A DNA stretch of 64,000 nt, taken from the NCBI RefSeq assembly GCF_019645835.1, contig NZ_CP080998.1, forward strand, positions 3,410,001-3,474,000, written 5' to 3'. The notes under the pieces were generated by a model that was given only the letters and a program-made list of their open reading frames with translations, was not told the origin of the DNA and searched no databases. Source of the stretch: Mycolicibacterium holsaticum DSM 44478 = JCM 12374. Its GTDB lineage: Bacteria > Actinomycetota > Actinomycetes > Mycobacteriales > Mycobacteriaceae. The position numbers and the translations under genes are program-made. Below, piece by piece: positions 44,868 through 53,348 of the stretch (positions are counted from its first letter, which is position 1; every line of letters starts with the position of its first letter).

Positions 44868-45034
44868 CCGGGGTCCTCCTTTCGCAGGTGAAAGGATCCG
44901 CACGTCGCAGATTACGGCGACCGCTGACCCGGCAGGGAGGTAATCGGCATATTGGTGTCCGGCCCGTTCCCAGACCATTGTCAGCCACCAGTTGCGACGT
45001 GCGCGAGCGGGCGCGAAAGACGCAGCGCCAGCGG

Positions 45035-45823
45035 TTATCTGGGTTGGTTCGGCACGCCGGGGAACAGCTGTTCGGACGGCCCCGAGGTCACGTATCCGGC
45101 AAGCTTCGTCACCAGGTGGGGCGCGAAAACCGCGCCGTAGACGGCGTGCCCGACCAGGACGGCGGCCACGATCGACACGATGGTCGACTGGACCCGCGTG
45201 CTGGACAATCTGTCCGCCAACATGTCGATGACGTTGCGGCCTTCGGAGTCGGTGCGGCCGAGCAGGTAGGTGAAGACCATCATCTGCACACCCATCGCGA
45301 GCGCGTCATAGAGCGGGTACTGGAACTTGCTGCCCTCGAACAGCCCGAGCCCGGGAATGATGTAGCCGTAGTAGAAGACCCCGAGCCGGGGACCGAAGAA
45401 CCCGTTGAACAACAGGGCCCAGCAGAACCCCACGACCAAGCCCACGACCAACAGGGTCTGCGGTGCGCGCCAACCGAACCCGCGGATGATCCGCCGCCCG
45501 AGCGCCGCACCGATCACCGCGGGCAACACAAAATAGGCGATGTAACCGATCGGCACGGCCGACGGCAACCCGCCGCCCCACGTCATGTTCAACGGCCACC
45601 ACGACGGCATGCGCGGCAGCGCAGGCGGAAATTGGGCGTACACCGCCCAGTCGTAGGGCGCCTCGATCCACGAGAACGAGATCGCGGAGATGGAAACCAG
45701 CAGCAGCGGGTGCAGGCGGCCACGCCGGAGGCTCAGGAACACGCCGTAGGCCAGAAACAGGACACCGCCGACGTAGGCGAACGACAGGCCGGCGATCAGA
45801 GCCGGCGTCAGCCCGGTGTTCAC
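45035..45823 (-). CDS. AveC-family-like integral membrane protein
   Basis: A 262-residue protein with about seven membrane helices. The block HPLLLVSISAISFSWIEAPYDW ... FPPALPRMPSWWPL ... PIGYIAYFVLPAVIGAALGR aligns by pattern with the AveC-family protein at 53349-54491 (NPTLLMALVTSLIVWQDPIM NW ... WPLVSLSPT ... VLGYVMFYLGPYF), so it is a distant relative. AveC acts in spiroketal formation in avermectin synthesis; the mycobacterial role is unknown. GTG 45823 overlaps the stop of the 37-residue peptide gene (GTGA). Together they diverge from a TetR gene. Confidence 0.75.
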   Translation of the reverse strand: MNTGLTPALIAGLSFAYVGGVLFLAYGVFLSLRRGRLHPLLLVSISAISFSWIEAPYDWAVYAQFPPALPRMPSWWPLNMTWGGGLPSAVPIGYIAYFVLPAVIGAALGRRIIRGFGWRAPQTLLVVGLVVGFCWALLFNGFFGPRLGVFYYGYIIPGLGLFEGSKFQYPLYDALAMGVQMMVFTYLLGRTDSEGRNVIDMLADRLSSTRVQSTIVSIVAAVLVGHAVYGAVFAPHLVTKLAGYVTSGPSEQLFPGVPNQPR

Positions 45824-45933
45824 CGGCGGTCCTCGTTGGCACTGCCGCGCGCTTCGGGATCGAAGTAGATCACCACGCCGAAAATCACGATGATCAGCCC
45901 GAACAGCGTCCCGAGCATGATGAGTTGACCCAT
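45820..45933 (-). CDS. 37-residue single-span membrane peptide
   Basis: A small reading frame, ATG 45933 to TGA 45820-45822, that encodes a hydrophobic helix (MLGTLFGLIIVIFGVVIYF, residues 6-24) followed by a charged DPEARGSANEDRR tail. Its stop overlaps the GTG of the AveC-like gene, the same 4-bp coupling used throughout this genome. Its start is 3 bp from a 20-bp palindrome, leaving a very short or absent leader. It may be an accessory subunit of the AveC-like protein. Confidence 0.65.
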   Translation of the reverse strand: MGQLIMLGTLFGLIIVIFGVVIYFDPEARGSANEDRR

Positions 45934-45935
45934 GC

Positions 45936-45955
45936 GTAATAGTGCACACTGTTAC
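45936..45955. promoter_or_regulatory. 20-bp palindromic TetR operator
   Basis: GTAATAGTGCACACTGTTAC reads as two 9-bp arms (GTAAtAGTG / CACTgTTAC, one mismatch) around CA. It lies directly before the small membrane-peptide gene and 72 bp upstream of the divergent TetR gene. The symmetry strongly suggests a TetR dimer site. Confidence 0.7.
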
Positions 45956-46027
45956 TTGGGTTTGGTCAAGGACAGCTATCGTCTATGTCGTCAGCCGCTC
46001 TCAGCGCGGTCCAGAAAGTGAGAATCC

Positions 46028-46675
46028 GTGTCCCAGCGGCGCTCGGCCAAGAAGCAGCCCACCACCGCGGTCAGGCGTCCGCGTGGCGAGGCCCGCAGGC
46101 TGCTGCTCGACGCCGCCCGTGAACTGTTCGCCCGCCGCGACTACCGCGCGACGACGACCCGTGAGATCGCCGAAGCAGCCGGCGTCACCGAATACCTGTT
46201 GTTTCGCCACTTCGGCTCGAAGGCGGGCCTGTTCCGGGAGGCGCTGGTCCTGCCGTTCACAGACTTCGTCGACGACTTCGGCAAGACATGGCAGGCCGTC
46301 ATCCCCGACAAAGTCACCGAAGAGGAACTGAGCCGGCAGTTCGTCGGCCGACTCTACGACGTGCTCGTCGAACATCAGGGCCTGCTGCTGACCCTGGTCG
46401 CATCCGACGGGCTCAGCGACGACGAGATCGAAAGCGCGGGCATCGCCGATATCAGACGGGCCCTCACCCTGCTCGGTCAGATCAGCGCCGAGGGGATGCA
46501 GCTACGCGGAATGCGTTCGGGCCAACCCGATCTGCCCGCGCACTCGACGGTGGCGATGATCGTCGGCATGGTCGCCCTGCGCTCGACCTTCTTCGGCAAC
46601 CGGCCGCCACCGCGTGAGGCGATCGTCGACGAACTCGTGCAGGCGGTCCTGCACGGGTTCCTGCACCGGCCTTAG
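46028..46675 (+). CDS. TetR/AcrR-family transcriptional regulator
   Basis: A 215-residue regulator with a basic N-terminal arm (QRRSAKKQPTTAVRRPRGEAR) and a clear helix-turn-helix (ATTTREIAEAAGVTEYLLFR then HFGSKAGLFREAL). The C-terminal ligand domain is all-helical. GTG 46028 is the first start, with weak purine-rich sequence before it. It probably represses itself and the divergent AveC-like pair through the palindrome at 45936-45955. Its last four bases overlap the convergent mycofactocin-type SDR gene. Confidence 0.92.
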   Translation: MSQRRSAKKQPTTAVRRPRGEARRLLLDAARELFARRDYRATTTREIAEAAGVTEYLLFRHFGSKAGLFREALVLPFTDFVDDFGKTWQAVIPDKVTEEELSRQFVGRLYDVLVEHQGLLLTLVASDGLSDDEIESAGIADIRRALTLLGQISAEGMQLRGMRSGQPDLPAHSTVAMIVGMVALRSTFFGNRPPPREAIVDELVQAVLHGFLHRP

Positions 46676-47550
46676 CCGCCGGGCCCGTTGGGCCACTTGA
46701 GCAGGGAACCGGCGTCGACGCGGATGTGCTGTCCGGTGATGTACCGGCTGTCGTCACTGGCCAGGAACACCCCGAGGTTGGCCATGTCCTCCGGTTCGAT
46801 GTACGGGATCGGCATCGCCTGGAAGAGCGTGAACAACGGTTCGGCGTCCTCGCGGGTCGGCGTCTTACCTTCGGCCTTGAGGTCGGGCCGGAACACGCCG
46901 TACATACCCTCGTTCTGCAGCAGGTGGGTGTTGCAGTTGGTCGGGTGGATGGCGTTGACGCGAATCATCCTGGGCGCCAGATGAAGACACATCTCGTCGA
47001 CGTATTCCATCACGATGCGCTTACTCCATCCGTAGCCGGCGCCGCCGGGGCCCATGTCGGGGCTGGTGGTGGTGCCGCGGATCATGCCGGCGGTCGAGCC
47101 GGTGACGATGATCGACGCGCCGTCGGGCAGATGCGGGATCGCCACCGCGACAGTGTTCATCACCCCCACCAGGTCGACATCCGAGGCGTCCACGAATCCC
47201 ATAGGATCCGGGTTGCCCATCGCCATCGGCAGGATGCCGGCGTTGGCCACGACGATGTCGATCTTGCCGAGATCGGCCACGCCCACTTCGACGGCCTCGC
47301 GCAGTTCATGGCGCTCCCGGACATCGGCCACCCGCGCGATGACGCGTCTGCCGATCTCCTCGATCGACCGTTCGGTCTCGGTGAGATCCTCCGGTGTGGC
47401 CAGCGGATAGGGATTGGACGGGATGTCGCGGCAGATGTCGACCGCGATGATGTCCGCGCCTTCCCTGGCCATCGCGATGGCGTGCGCGCGGCCCTGACCA
47501 CGCGCCGCACCGGTGATGAAAGCGACCTTCCCGGCAAGCTTTCCGGTCAT
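46672..47550 (-). CDS. Mycofactocin-type SDR alcohol dehydrogenase (carveol-dehydrogenase-like)
   Basis: A 292-residue SDR with GAARGQGRAHAIAMAREGADI IAVDI at the NAD site, YGWSK as the catalytic Tyr-x3-Lys, and the long insertion after the first strand (PYPLATPEDLTETER) that marks the mycofactocin-dependent subfamily. Such enzymes hold NADH tightly and recycle it with mycofactocin, mostly oxidising cyclic or terpenoid secondary alcohols. ATG 47550 follows AAAAGGAG. It is the last gene of a ten-gene operon, 25 bp behind a P450, so the P450 product may be its alcohol substrate. Confidence 0.92.
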   Translation of the reverse strand: MTGKLAGKVAFITGAARGQGRAHAIAMAREGADIIAVDICRDIPSNPYPLATPEDLTETERSIEEIGRRVIARVADVRERHELREAVEVGVADLGKIDIVVANAGILPMAMGNPDPMGFVDASDVDLVGVMNTVAVAIPHLPDGASIIVTGSTAGMIRGTTTSPDMGPGGAGYGWSKRIVMEYVDEMCLHLAPRMIRVNAIHPTNCNTHLLQNEGMYGVFRPDLKAEGKTPTREDAEPLFTLFQAMPIPYIEPEDMANLGVFLASDDSRYITGQHIRVDAGSLLKWPNGPGG

Positions 47551-47575
47551 CTCGTACTCCTTTTCTTCTGCCGGT

Positions 47576-48844
47576 CTAGGCGGTCGGCGTGAACGTGATG
47601 TGCAGTTCGGACAGGCCGCGCATGATGAACGTCGGCTCGAAGGTGAAGTTGCGGTTGTCCGGCGGGCCGTGTTGTTCGGCGGAGATCGTGATGTCCTCCA
47701 TCCGGTCGAGGATCCGGTTCAACGAGATCCGCCCCTCAGCGCGAGCCAGCGGTGCACCCGGGCACGAATGGATGCCGCGGACAAACGCTATTTGTTCACG
47801 CACGTTCGGACGGTCCACTTGGAACGTATGGGGGTCGGCGAACTTCCGTGCGTCGCGGTTGCACGCGCCGGGCAGCAGCATCACGATGGTGCCGGCGGGC
47901 ACGTCGACGTCGCCGATCTTCGTAGTGGTGCGCGCCATCCGGAAGTGGGATTTGACCGGGCTTTCCATCCGCAATGTCTCTTCGAGGAAAGCCGGGATCT
48001 TGCTGCGGTCGTCGCGGAGTTCCTTTTCGTAGCCGGAATTGTCGGCGATGAACCGCACCGCCGAGCTGACCAGCTTCGTCGTCGTCTCGGTACCGGCGGC
48101 GAACAGGAACGTCGAGACGTTCATCACGTCCTCGATTTCGGGGGTCGACCCGTCTTCGTACTTGGCGTGTGCGAGTTCGGTCAGCACGTCCTCGCGCGGT
48201 GACCGCCTGCGGTCCTCGATATAGGAGTAGAACTTGTCGTTGAGCCACTCCAGCGGGTTGTGCGATGTCGGCGCGTCCTTGCCGAGCTCCCCGACCGTCT
48301 CCATCGCGAAGACCCCTTTGAACTCTTCATGGTCTTCGACGGGCACACCGAGAAGGTCGGCGATGACCAACAGGGAGAACGGTTTGGCGTACGCGGTCAG
48401 GAATTCGCAGCTGCCCTTGTCCAGGAAGGTGTCGAGTTGCTGGTCGGCCAACCGCCACATGAAGTCTTCGTTCTCTTTCAGGCGCTTGGGCGTGATGAGT
48501 TTGTTCAACAAACCCCGCGTCCGGGTGTGCAACGGCGGATCCTGCGCGGTGATGTGTTCGGCCATCGGTACGGCCGCGCGGTGTTGCTCGATCAGTTCGG
48601 AGACGTCATCGGACTCACCCGGGCCGAAAGGCATGCCGGAGAACGGCCCGGCGACCGACACGCAGGATGAGAAGCTGGAGTCCTTGTACACGGCCAGCGC
48701 CTCTTCATATCCGGTGACGGCCAACACGTTCAACGGGGTCGCTTGCACCACAGGGCATTTGGATCGCAGATGGTCGAAGTAGGGGTACGGGTCGGTTACG
48801 AGCGTTTCGTCGGTGAAGAAGTCGACGTTCTCGAAATCGGTCAC
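47576..48844 (-). CDS. Cytochrome P450 (first of the operon pair)
   Basis: A 422-residue bacterial class P450. I-helix FLFAAGTETTTKL carries the acid-alcohol pair, the K-helix is EETLRMESPV (ExxR), and the heme ligand is Cys361 in FVRGIHSCPGAP. The usual first Gly of the FGxGxHxC loop is Val. GTG 48844 is preceded by CAGGAG, and overlaps the stop of the upstream SDR. It is the intact relative of the pseudogene at 8124-8544. It would hydroxylate the pathway substrate using a ferredoxin system encoded elsewhere. Confidence 0.94.
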   Translation of the reverse strand: MTDFENVDFFTDETLVTDPYPYFDHLRSKCPVVQATPLNVLAVTGYEEALAVYKDSSFSSCVSVAGPFSGMPFGPGESDDVSELIEQHRAAVPMAEHITAQDPPLHTRTRGLLNKLITPKRLKENEDFMWRLADQQLDTFLDKGSCEFLTAYAKPFSLLVIADLLGVPVEDHEEFKGVFAMETVGELGKDAPTSHNPLEWLNDKFYSYIEDRRRSPREDVLTELAHAKYEDGSTPEIEDVMNVSTFLFAAGTETTTKLVSSAVRFIADNSGYEKELRDDRSKIPAFLEETLRMESPVKSHFRMARTTTKIGDVDVPAGTIVMLLPGACNRDARKFADPHTFQVDRPNVREQIAFVRGIHSCPGAPLARAEGRISLNRILDRMEDITISAEQHGPPDNRNFTFEPTFIMRGLSELHITFTPTA

Positions 48845-49752
48845 AGGACACTCCTGGTTGCTTCGGTGGTGTAGGCGTCGTTGACGTTCATGATCTGATC
48901 GAGGTTGTCGGCGATGTCCTCGGCGGTCAGCGGCGACTTCCAGATGCCCTGGGTGCGCACGACCGCCAGGCGCGAGACACCGCCCATACCGGCCATCAGG
49001 ACTTCGCCGTTGAGCGGGCATGACTCGTGCGCCAGGAAAGCCGCTGCGGGAGAACACAGTTCAGGCGGCATACCAGCATTGATCTCGGCCATGGCGTCCT
49101 CGGACAGGGCGAACTGCTCGGCCAACTGCTTTGCCTGCGACGCCGACATGCGCGTGTAGGCGCGCGGCGCCAGTGCGTTGACCCCGATGCCGTGGGTGAC
49201 CCCCTCCGTGGCCAGGTTGCGCGTCAGCCCCAAGACCGCGCCCTTGGCAGCCCCGTAGCTGGTCAGTTCCGGGATGCCACCGAGCATGGCCTCCGAAACG
49301 GTGTTGACGATGCGCCCGTGGCCCGCGTTGCGAAGGTGCGGCCATGCGGCCCGCGACAGAAAAAGCGTTCCGAAGAAGTGCACGTCAAGCATCGCGCGGA
49401 ACCGCTCGACCGACAGAGTCTCGAACAGACCCGGGTCGTGCACGCCCGCGTTGTTGATCACCGCGTCGATGCGGCCGAAGGCGTCGACAGCCGTGTCGAC
49501 GATCGATTTCGCCCCGTCTTCGTCGGCGACCGACGCACTGCACGCCACCGCGCTGCCCCCGGACTGCGCGATCTCAGCAGCCACGGCGTCGGCGGGCCCA
49601 GTGCGCCAAGCGGTGCCGTCGATACTGGCCCCGTTGTCGGCGACGACGACTGCAGCCCCCTTGGCAGCCAGCAGCAATGCGTGGCTGCGACCGATGCCCC
49701 GGCCGGCTCCCGTGACGACGACCACCTTGCCGTCGAAACGCAGTTCGGTCAT
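48841..49752 (-). CDS. SDR with extended C-terminus (multifunctional-enzyme type)
   Basis: A 303-residue oxidoreductase: TGAGRGIGRSHALLLAAKGA at the NAD(P) site, VINNAGV, and SYGAAK as the catalytic Tyr-x3-Lys. NDLGG-like sequence after the second strand is replaced by ADNGASIDGT, an insertion common in fatty-acid or steroid multifunctional-type hydroxyacyl-CoA dehydrogenases. The 45-residue C-terminal extension after the Rossmann core resembles that of the SDR at 58311. ATG 49752 and its stop overlap the neighbouring P450 genes by four bases each, so it lies between two P450s on one message. Confidence 0.9.
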   Translation of the reverse strand: MTELRFDGKVVVVTGAGRGIGRSHALLLAAKGAAVVVADNGASIDGTAWRTGPADAVAAEIAQSGGSAVACSASVADEDGAKSIVDTAVDAFGRIDAVINNAGVHDPGLFETLSVERFRAMLDVHFFGTLFLSRAAWPHLRNAGHGRIVNTVSEAMLGGIPELTSYGAAKGAVLGLTRNLATEGVTHGIGVNALAPRAYTRMSASQAKQLAEQFALSEDAMAEINAGMPPELCSPAAAFLAHESCPLNGEVLMAGMGGVSRLAVVRTQGIWKSPLTAEDIADNLDQIMNVNDAYTTEATRSVL

Positions 49753-50972
49753 CGACCGGCTGGGGTGTCGAACACGACGGGCACCGAAGTCGGTGAGCGA
49801 AACACCTGCCCGCGGATGTAGGGGTCGTCGGCCGCGGGATTCATCCGTAGGTTCGGCAGCCGGTCCAGCAACAGGTTCAGCGCCACCCGCATCTCCATCC
49901 GCGCCAGATGCATGCCGAGGCAGATGTGCACACCGTAGCCCCAGCCGATGTTGGCCTTGGCCTCGCGGAAGATGTCGAACTGATCGGGGTGCGCGAAACG
50001 TTCGTCTTGCCGATTGGCCGCGCCCAGCACCGGCATCACCGAGGAACCCTCGGGGATCTGCACGCCGCCGAGTTCGGTGTCCCGACTGGCCACCCGGGTG
50101 ATCATGCTCAGCGGGGGCTCCCAGCGCACCGCTTCTTCGATCGCCTGCGGTATCAAGGAACGGTCGGCTCGAAGGGCCTCGAGCTGTTCGGGATTGCTCA
50201 GCAAGCCGAACAACAGGTTTCCCAGTGCGCGGTAGGTGGTTTCGACCCCGGCCGGAAGAAGCAGCCGCAGAAACGAGTAGATCTCCTCGTCCGAGAGTTT
50301 CTCCCCGTCGATCTCGGCTGCGGCCAGTCCGCTGATGAGGTCGTCGCGGGGTTCTTCCCGGCGCGCAGCGAGGATCGGGGCGAAGTAATCGGCCAGCGCC
50401 AGGGAGGCTTGGCGGCCGCGCTCGGCGTTGACGGTGAACGACAGCAGCGAGATGGACCACTTCTGAAACTGCGCATAGTCGTCTCGAGGCAAGCCGAGTA
50501 GCCCAGCGATGATCAGCGTGGGGTACGGGAAGTTGAACTCCTTGGCCAGATCGGCGCTGCCCCGGTCGGCGAACCGGTCGATCATCGAGTTACCGATCTT
50601 GGTCACCAAGGTGTCTTCCCAGCGAGCTAAGGCCTTCTGCGAGAACGCCTTTGCCACCAGCGCTCGATGCCTGCCGTGTTCGGGTTCATCCATGCCGAGC
50701 ATCACATGCTTGCCGAACACATCGCCGAACGCCTGGATGATGATCGCCGAGGAGAACGTTTCGTTGTCCCGCAGCATCTGCTGGGCTTCCTCATAGCGAT
50801 ACACCATGACGATCGGCTTACCCTCTTGCCCTGGTATGCCGGGGATCTCGATCTTCTGAATGGGCTCTTCCCGACGCAACCTCGCCAGTTCGGTGTACGG
50901 GTCGCGCACATCCCCCGATACGAAGTCGTCGAACTCGCCGAAGTCGTCGAGGTCGTCAAACAGCTGCTGCAC
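49749..50972 (-). CDS. Cytochrome P450 (second of the operon pair)
   Basis: A 407-residue P450. Features: I-helix LLPAGVETTYRALGN, K-helix IEEAVRWEPP, and heme loop GWGYGVHICLG with Cys351. It differs clearly from the P450 at 47576, so the two probably perform sequential or alternative oxidations. The acidic N-terminus (QQLFDDLDDFGEFDDF) is unusual. GTG 50972 follows GAGGAGG, 10 bp after the aldehyde dehydrogenase stop. Confidence 0.94.
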   Translation of the reverse strand: MQQLFDDLDDFGEFDDFVSGDVRDPYTELARLRREEPIQKIEIPGIPGQEGKPIVMVYRYEEAQQMLRDNETFSSAIIIQAFGDVFGKHVMLGMDEPEHGRHRALVAKAFSQKALARWEDTLVTKIGNSMIDRFADRGSADLAKEFNFPYPTLIIAGLLGLPRDDYAQFQKWSISLLSFTVNAERGRQASLALADYFAPILAARREEPRDDLISGLAAAEIDGEKLSDEEIYSFLRLLLPAGVETTYRALGNLLFGLLSNPEQLEALRADRSLIPQAIEEAVRWEPPLSMITRVASRDTELGGVQIPEGSSVMPVLGAANRQDERFAHPDQFDIFREAKANIGWGYGVHICLGMHLARMEMRVALNLLLDRLPNLRMNPAADDPYIRGQVFRSPTSVPVVFDTPAGR

Positions 50973-50982
50973 GGTGTCCTCC

Positions 50983-52458
50983 TCAGCCGGCCGGGTAGGC
51001 GACGGACTTGATCTCGGTGTACTGGTCGAACCCCGCAACACCGTTCTGGCGTCCGACGCCGCTGGCCTTGTATCCGCCGAACGGTGTATCGGCGCCGTAG
51101 CCGGCGGTGCCGTTCAGGCCGATGAAGCCGGCCCGAAGTCGTTTGGCCACCGAAAGAGCACGGTCCAGGGTGCCCGCCATGACGTTGCCGGCCAGGCCGT
51201 ACGGGCTGTCGTTGGCGATGCGCACCGCGTCATCCTCGTCGTCGAACGGAATCACCGAGAGGACGGGCCCAAAGATCTCCTCCTGCGCGATCGTCATCGA
51301 GTTGTCCACATCGACGAACAGCGTTGGCTTGACGAAGAAGCCCTTGTCCATACCGTCGGGCGCCTCGGCGCCGCCGACCAGCAGCGTCGCGCCTTCCTCG
51401 ACACCCTTGTGGATGTATCCGCGGATGCGGCTGCGTTGTCTGTCGGAGATCACCGGACCGCACAGCGTGCCGGGGTCCTGCGGGTCCCCCGCTGCGACGC
51501 CTTCGTAGATGCCCTTGAGGATCTCCACGCCTTCGTCGTAGCGGGATCGAGGCAGCAGCAGCCGCGTCGGGTTGGCGCAGCCCTGGCCGGCGTGCATGCA
51601 CGGCGCGATGCCCATCATGCAGCCCAGCGCGAAATCCGCGTCCTCCAGCACGATGGTCGCCGACTTGCCACCGAGTTCGAGGAACAGCCGCTTCATCGTC
51701 GCCGCGCCCTTCTCCATGATCCGTCGACCGACGACGGTGGATCCGGTGAACGAGATCAGATCCACCTTCGGTGACAGGGTGAGTTCCTCGCCCACGAAAT
51801 GATCGGAGGCGGTGACGACGTTGACGACACCCGGTGGGATGTCAGTGTTCTCCGCGATCAGCCGACCCAGCCGAGTCGCGTTGTACGGCGTGTTAGGTGC
51901 GGGTTTTAGCACGACGGTGTTGCCGGTCCCCAGTGCCTGGCCGATCTTCTGGATGCTGACCTCGAACGGGAAGTTCCACGGCACGATCGCCCCGACCACG
52001 CCGACGGGCTCACGCCAGACTTTGCGGGTGGTGTTGACCCCGGTGACCGACACGAGCGCATCGCCCAGCGAGGTCTCCCAGGGGTATTCGTCGATCAGCC
52101 GAGCCGGGTACCGCAACGCATCGGACAGCGGCGCGTCAAGCTGCGGGCCGTGCGTGATGGCGCGCGGGCAGCCGACCTCGAGGATGAGTTCCTCACGCAG
52201 CTCTTCCTGTTCCGACTTCAGCGCCTCCTGCAGTTGCAACAGGCACCGCTGGCGGAACGCATGGTTGGTCGACCAGTCGGTTTCGTCGAAGGCGCGACGT
52301 GCAGCGTCGATCGCACGGTGCATATCGGCCGTCGACGCGTCGGCCACTTCTCCGAGCACCTCTTCGGTCGCCGGGTTGATGTTGGTGAAGGTGCCTGCCT
52401 CGCCGTCGACGAGCTTGCCGTCGATCATCATCTTGGATTCGAAGCGAACGTCAGCCAT
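50983..52458 (-). CDS. NAD(P)-dependent aldehyde dehydrogenase (operon copy)
   Basis: A 491-residue aldehyde dehydrogenase with catalytic Cys in AGQGCANPTRLLLPRSRYDE, base Glu in LELGGKSAT and PWNFPFEVS for cofactor binding. It is similar in length and motif spacing to the enzyme at 3049-4533, yet differs enough to be an old paralogue. In the operon it would oxidise an aldehyde made from the P450/SDR alcohol steps. ATG 52458 follows AAGGGG; the start overlaps the upstream SDR stop by 8 bp. Confidence 0.94.
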   Translation of the reverse strand: MADVRFESKMMIDGKLVDGEAGTFTNINPATEEVLGEVADASTADMHRAIDAARRAFDETDWSTNHAFRQRCLLQLQEALKSEQEELREELILEVGCPRAITHGPQLDAPLSDALRYPARLIDEYPWETSLGDALVSVTGVNTTRKVWREPVGVVGAIVPWNFPFEVSIQKIGQALGTGNTVVLKPAPNTPYNATRLGRLIAENTDIPPGVVNVVTASDHFVGEELTLSPKVDLISFTGSTVVGRRIMEKGAATMKRLFLELGGKSATIVLEDADFALGCMMGIAPCMHAGQGCANPTRLLLPRSRYDEGVEILKGIYEGVAAGDPQDPGTLCGPVISDRQRSRIRGYIHKGVEEGATLLVGGAEAPDGMDKGFFVKPTLFVDVDNSMTIAQEEIFGPVLSVIPFDDEDDAVRIANDSPYGLAGNVMAGTLDRALSVAKRLRAGFIGLNGTAGYGADTPFGGYKASGVGRQNGVAGFDQYTEIKSVAYPAG

Positions 52459-53341
52459 GGTCTGTGTTTCCCCTTGCAAGTGCGCCGAAACGCGGGATAC
52501 CCATCATCAGCCGGATCATCTGGTGCAGCGCGGCCGAGGGCATCATCCGGTTGGCGATCAACAACATTCGTGCGTCAGGACCCACCGGTCGTTTGACGAA
52601 CGGTTTTGAGCTGTCGAGCGCTTTGGCCAGGCCCACCGCGAACTTCTCCGGCGATCGTGCGGCGATGCGCATCGCCGCACGCCCGCGCTTGTCCATCGTG
52701 GCATGGTGCGGGGCGTACGGACCGTCGAGATCACGGCAGTCGTTGGTTCCCGCGTCGGTGATGATCTCGGTGTCGTAGGTGCCGGTCACCAGGATCGTCA
52801 CCCCGATGCCGAACGGCGCGACCTCGGCGGCCATCGACTCGCCCCAGCGTTCCAGCGCCCCTTTGACGGCCGAATACGGTGCGGTGGCAGGCATTCCCCG
52901 TGCCCCACTCTGGCTCGACACCAGAACGATGCGGCCGCGTCCGGCCTCGCGCATGGCGGGCAGCAGCGCCTTGGTGAGCGCGACGGGTCCGAAGATGTTG
53001 GTCGCGAACATCTGCTCCCACAAGCTCACCGGGGTTTCTTCGACCATTCCGGCCGCCGAGATTCCGGCGTTGTGCACCAGTGCATACGGCGCGCCGACGG
53101 CCTCCTCGATCGACTTGGCCGCGGCCGTGATCGACGCGGGGTCGGTGAGGTCGAGGGCGACACCGATCAGGTTCGGATCGTCCGGTGCCGCTCCCGTGGC
53201 CTCACGAAGCCGCTGCAGCCCCGCGTCGACCGACCGCATGGCCGCCACCACCCGCCAGCCCTGCCGGTACAGCTGCGATGCGGATGCCAGGCCGAGGCCC
53301 CGTGAGGCACCGGTGATGACGACGCTGCGCGGTTCAGTCAA
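52451..53341 (-). CDS. Short-chain dehydrogenase with probable TTG start
   Basis: A 296-residue classical-type SDR: TGASRGLGLASASQLYRQGW at the cofactor site, HNAGISAAG (NNAG variant with His), and PYSAVKGAL as catalytic Tyr-x3-Lys. The long C-terminal part (RMMPSAALHQMIRLMMGIPR) is hydrophobic and may touch the membrane. No ATG or GTG in frame gives a full N-terminus; TTG 53341 has GAGGTG about eight bases upstream, overlapping the end of the AveC gene. The enzyme probably oxidises or reduces a hydrophobic alcohol/ketone. Confidence 0.85.
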   Translation of the reverse strand: MTEPRSVVITGASRGLGLASASQLYRQGWRVVAAMRSVDAGLQRLREATGAAPDDPNLIGVALDLTDPASITAAAKSIEEAVGAPYALVHNAGISAAGMVEETPVSLWEQMFATNIFGPVALTKALLPAMREAGRGRIVLVSSQSGARGMPATAPYSAVKGALERWGESMAAEVAPFGIGVTILVTGTYDTEIITDAGTNDCRDLDGPYAPHHATMDKRGRAAMRIAARSPEKFAVGLAKALDSSKPFVKRPVGPDARMLLIANRMMPSAALHQMIRLMMGIPRFGALARGNTDHG

Positions 53342-53348
53342 GCGCTCA

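Noticed and set aside
45961..45969. TTTGGTCAA, the inverse complement of the regulon half-site TTGACCAAA, near the TetR gene at 46028
   Set aside because: Only the nine-base half matches; the rest of the 19-mer is absent, so it was not counted as a copy.
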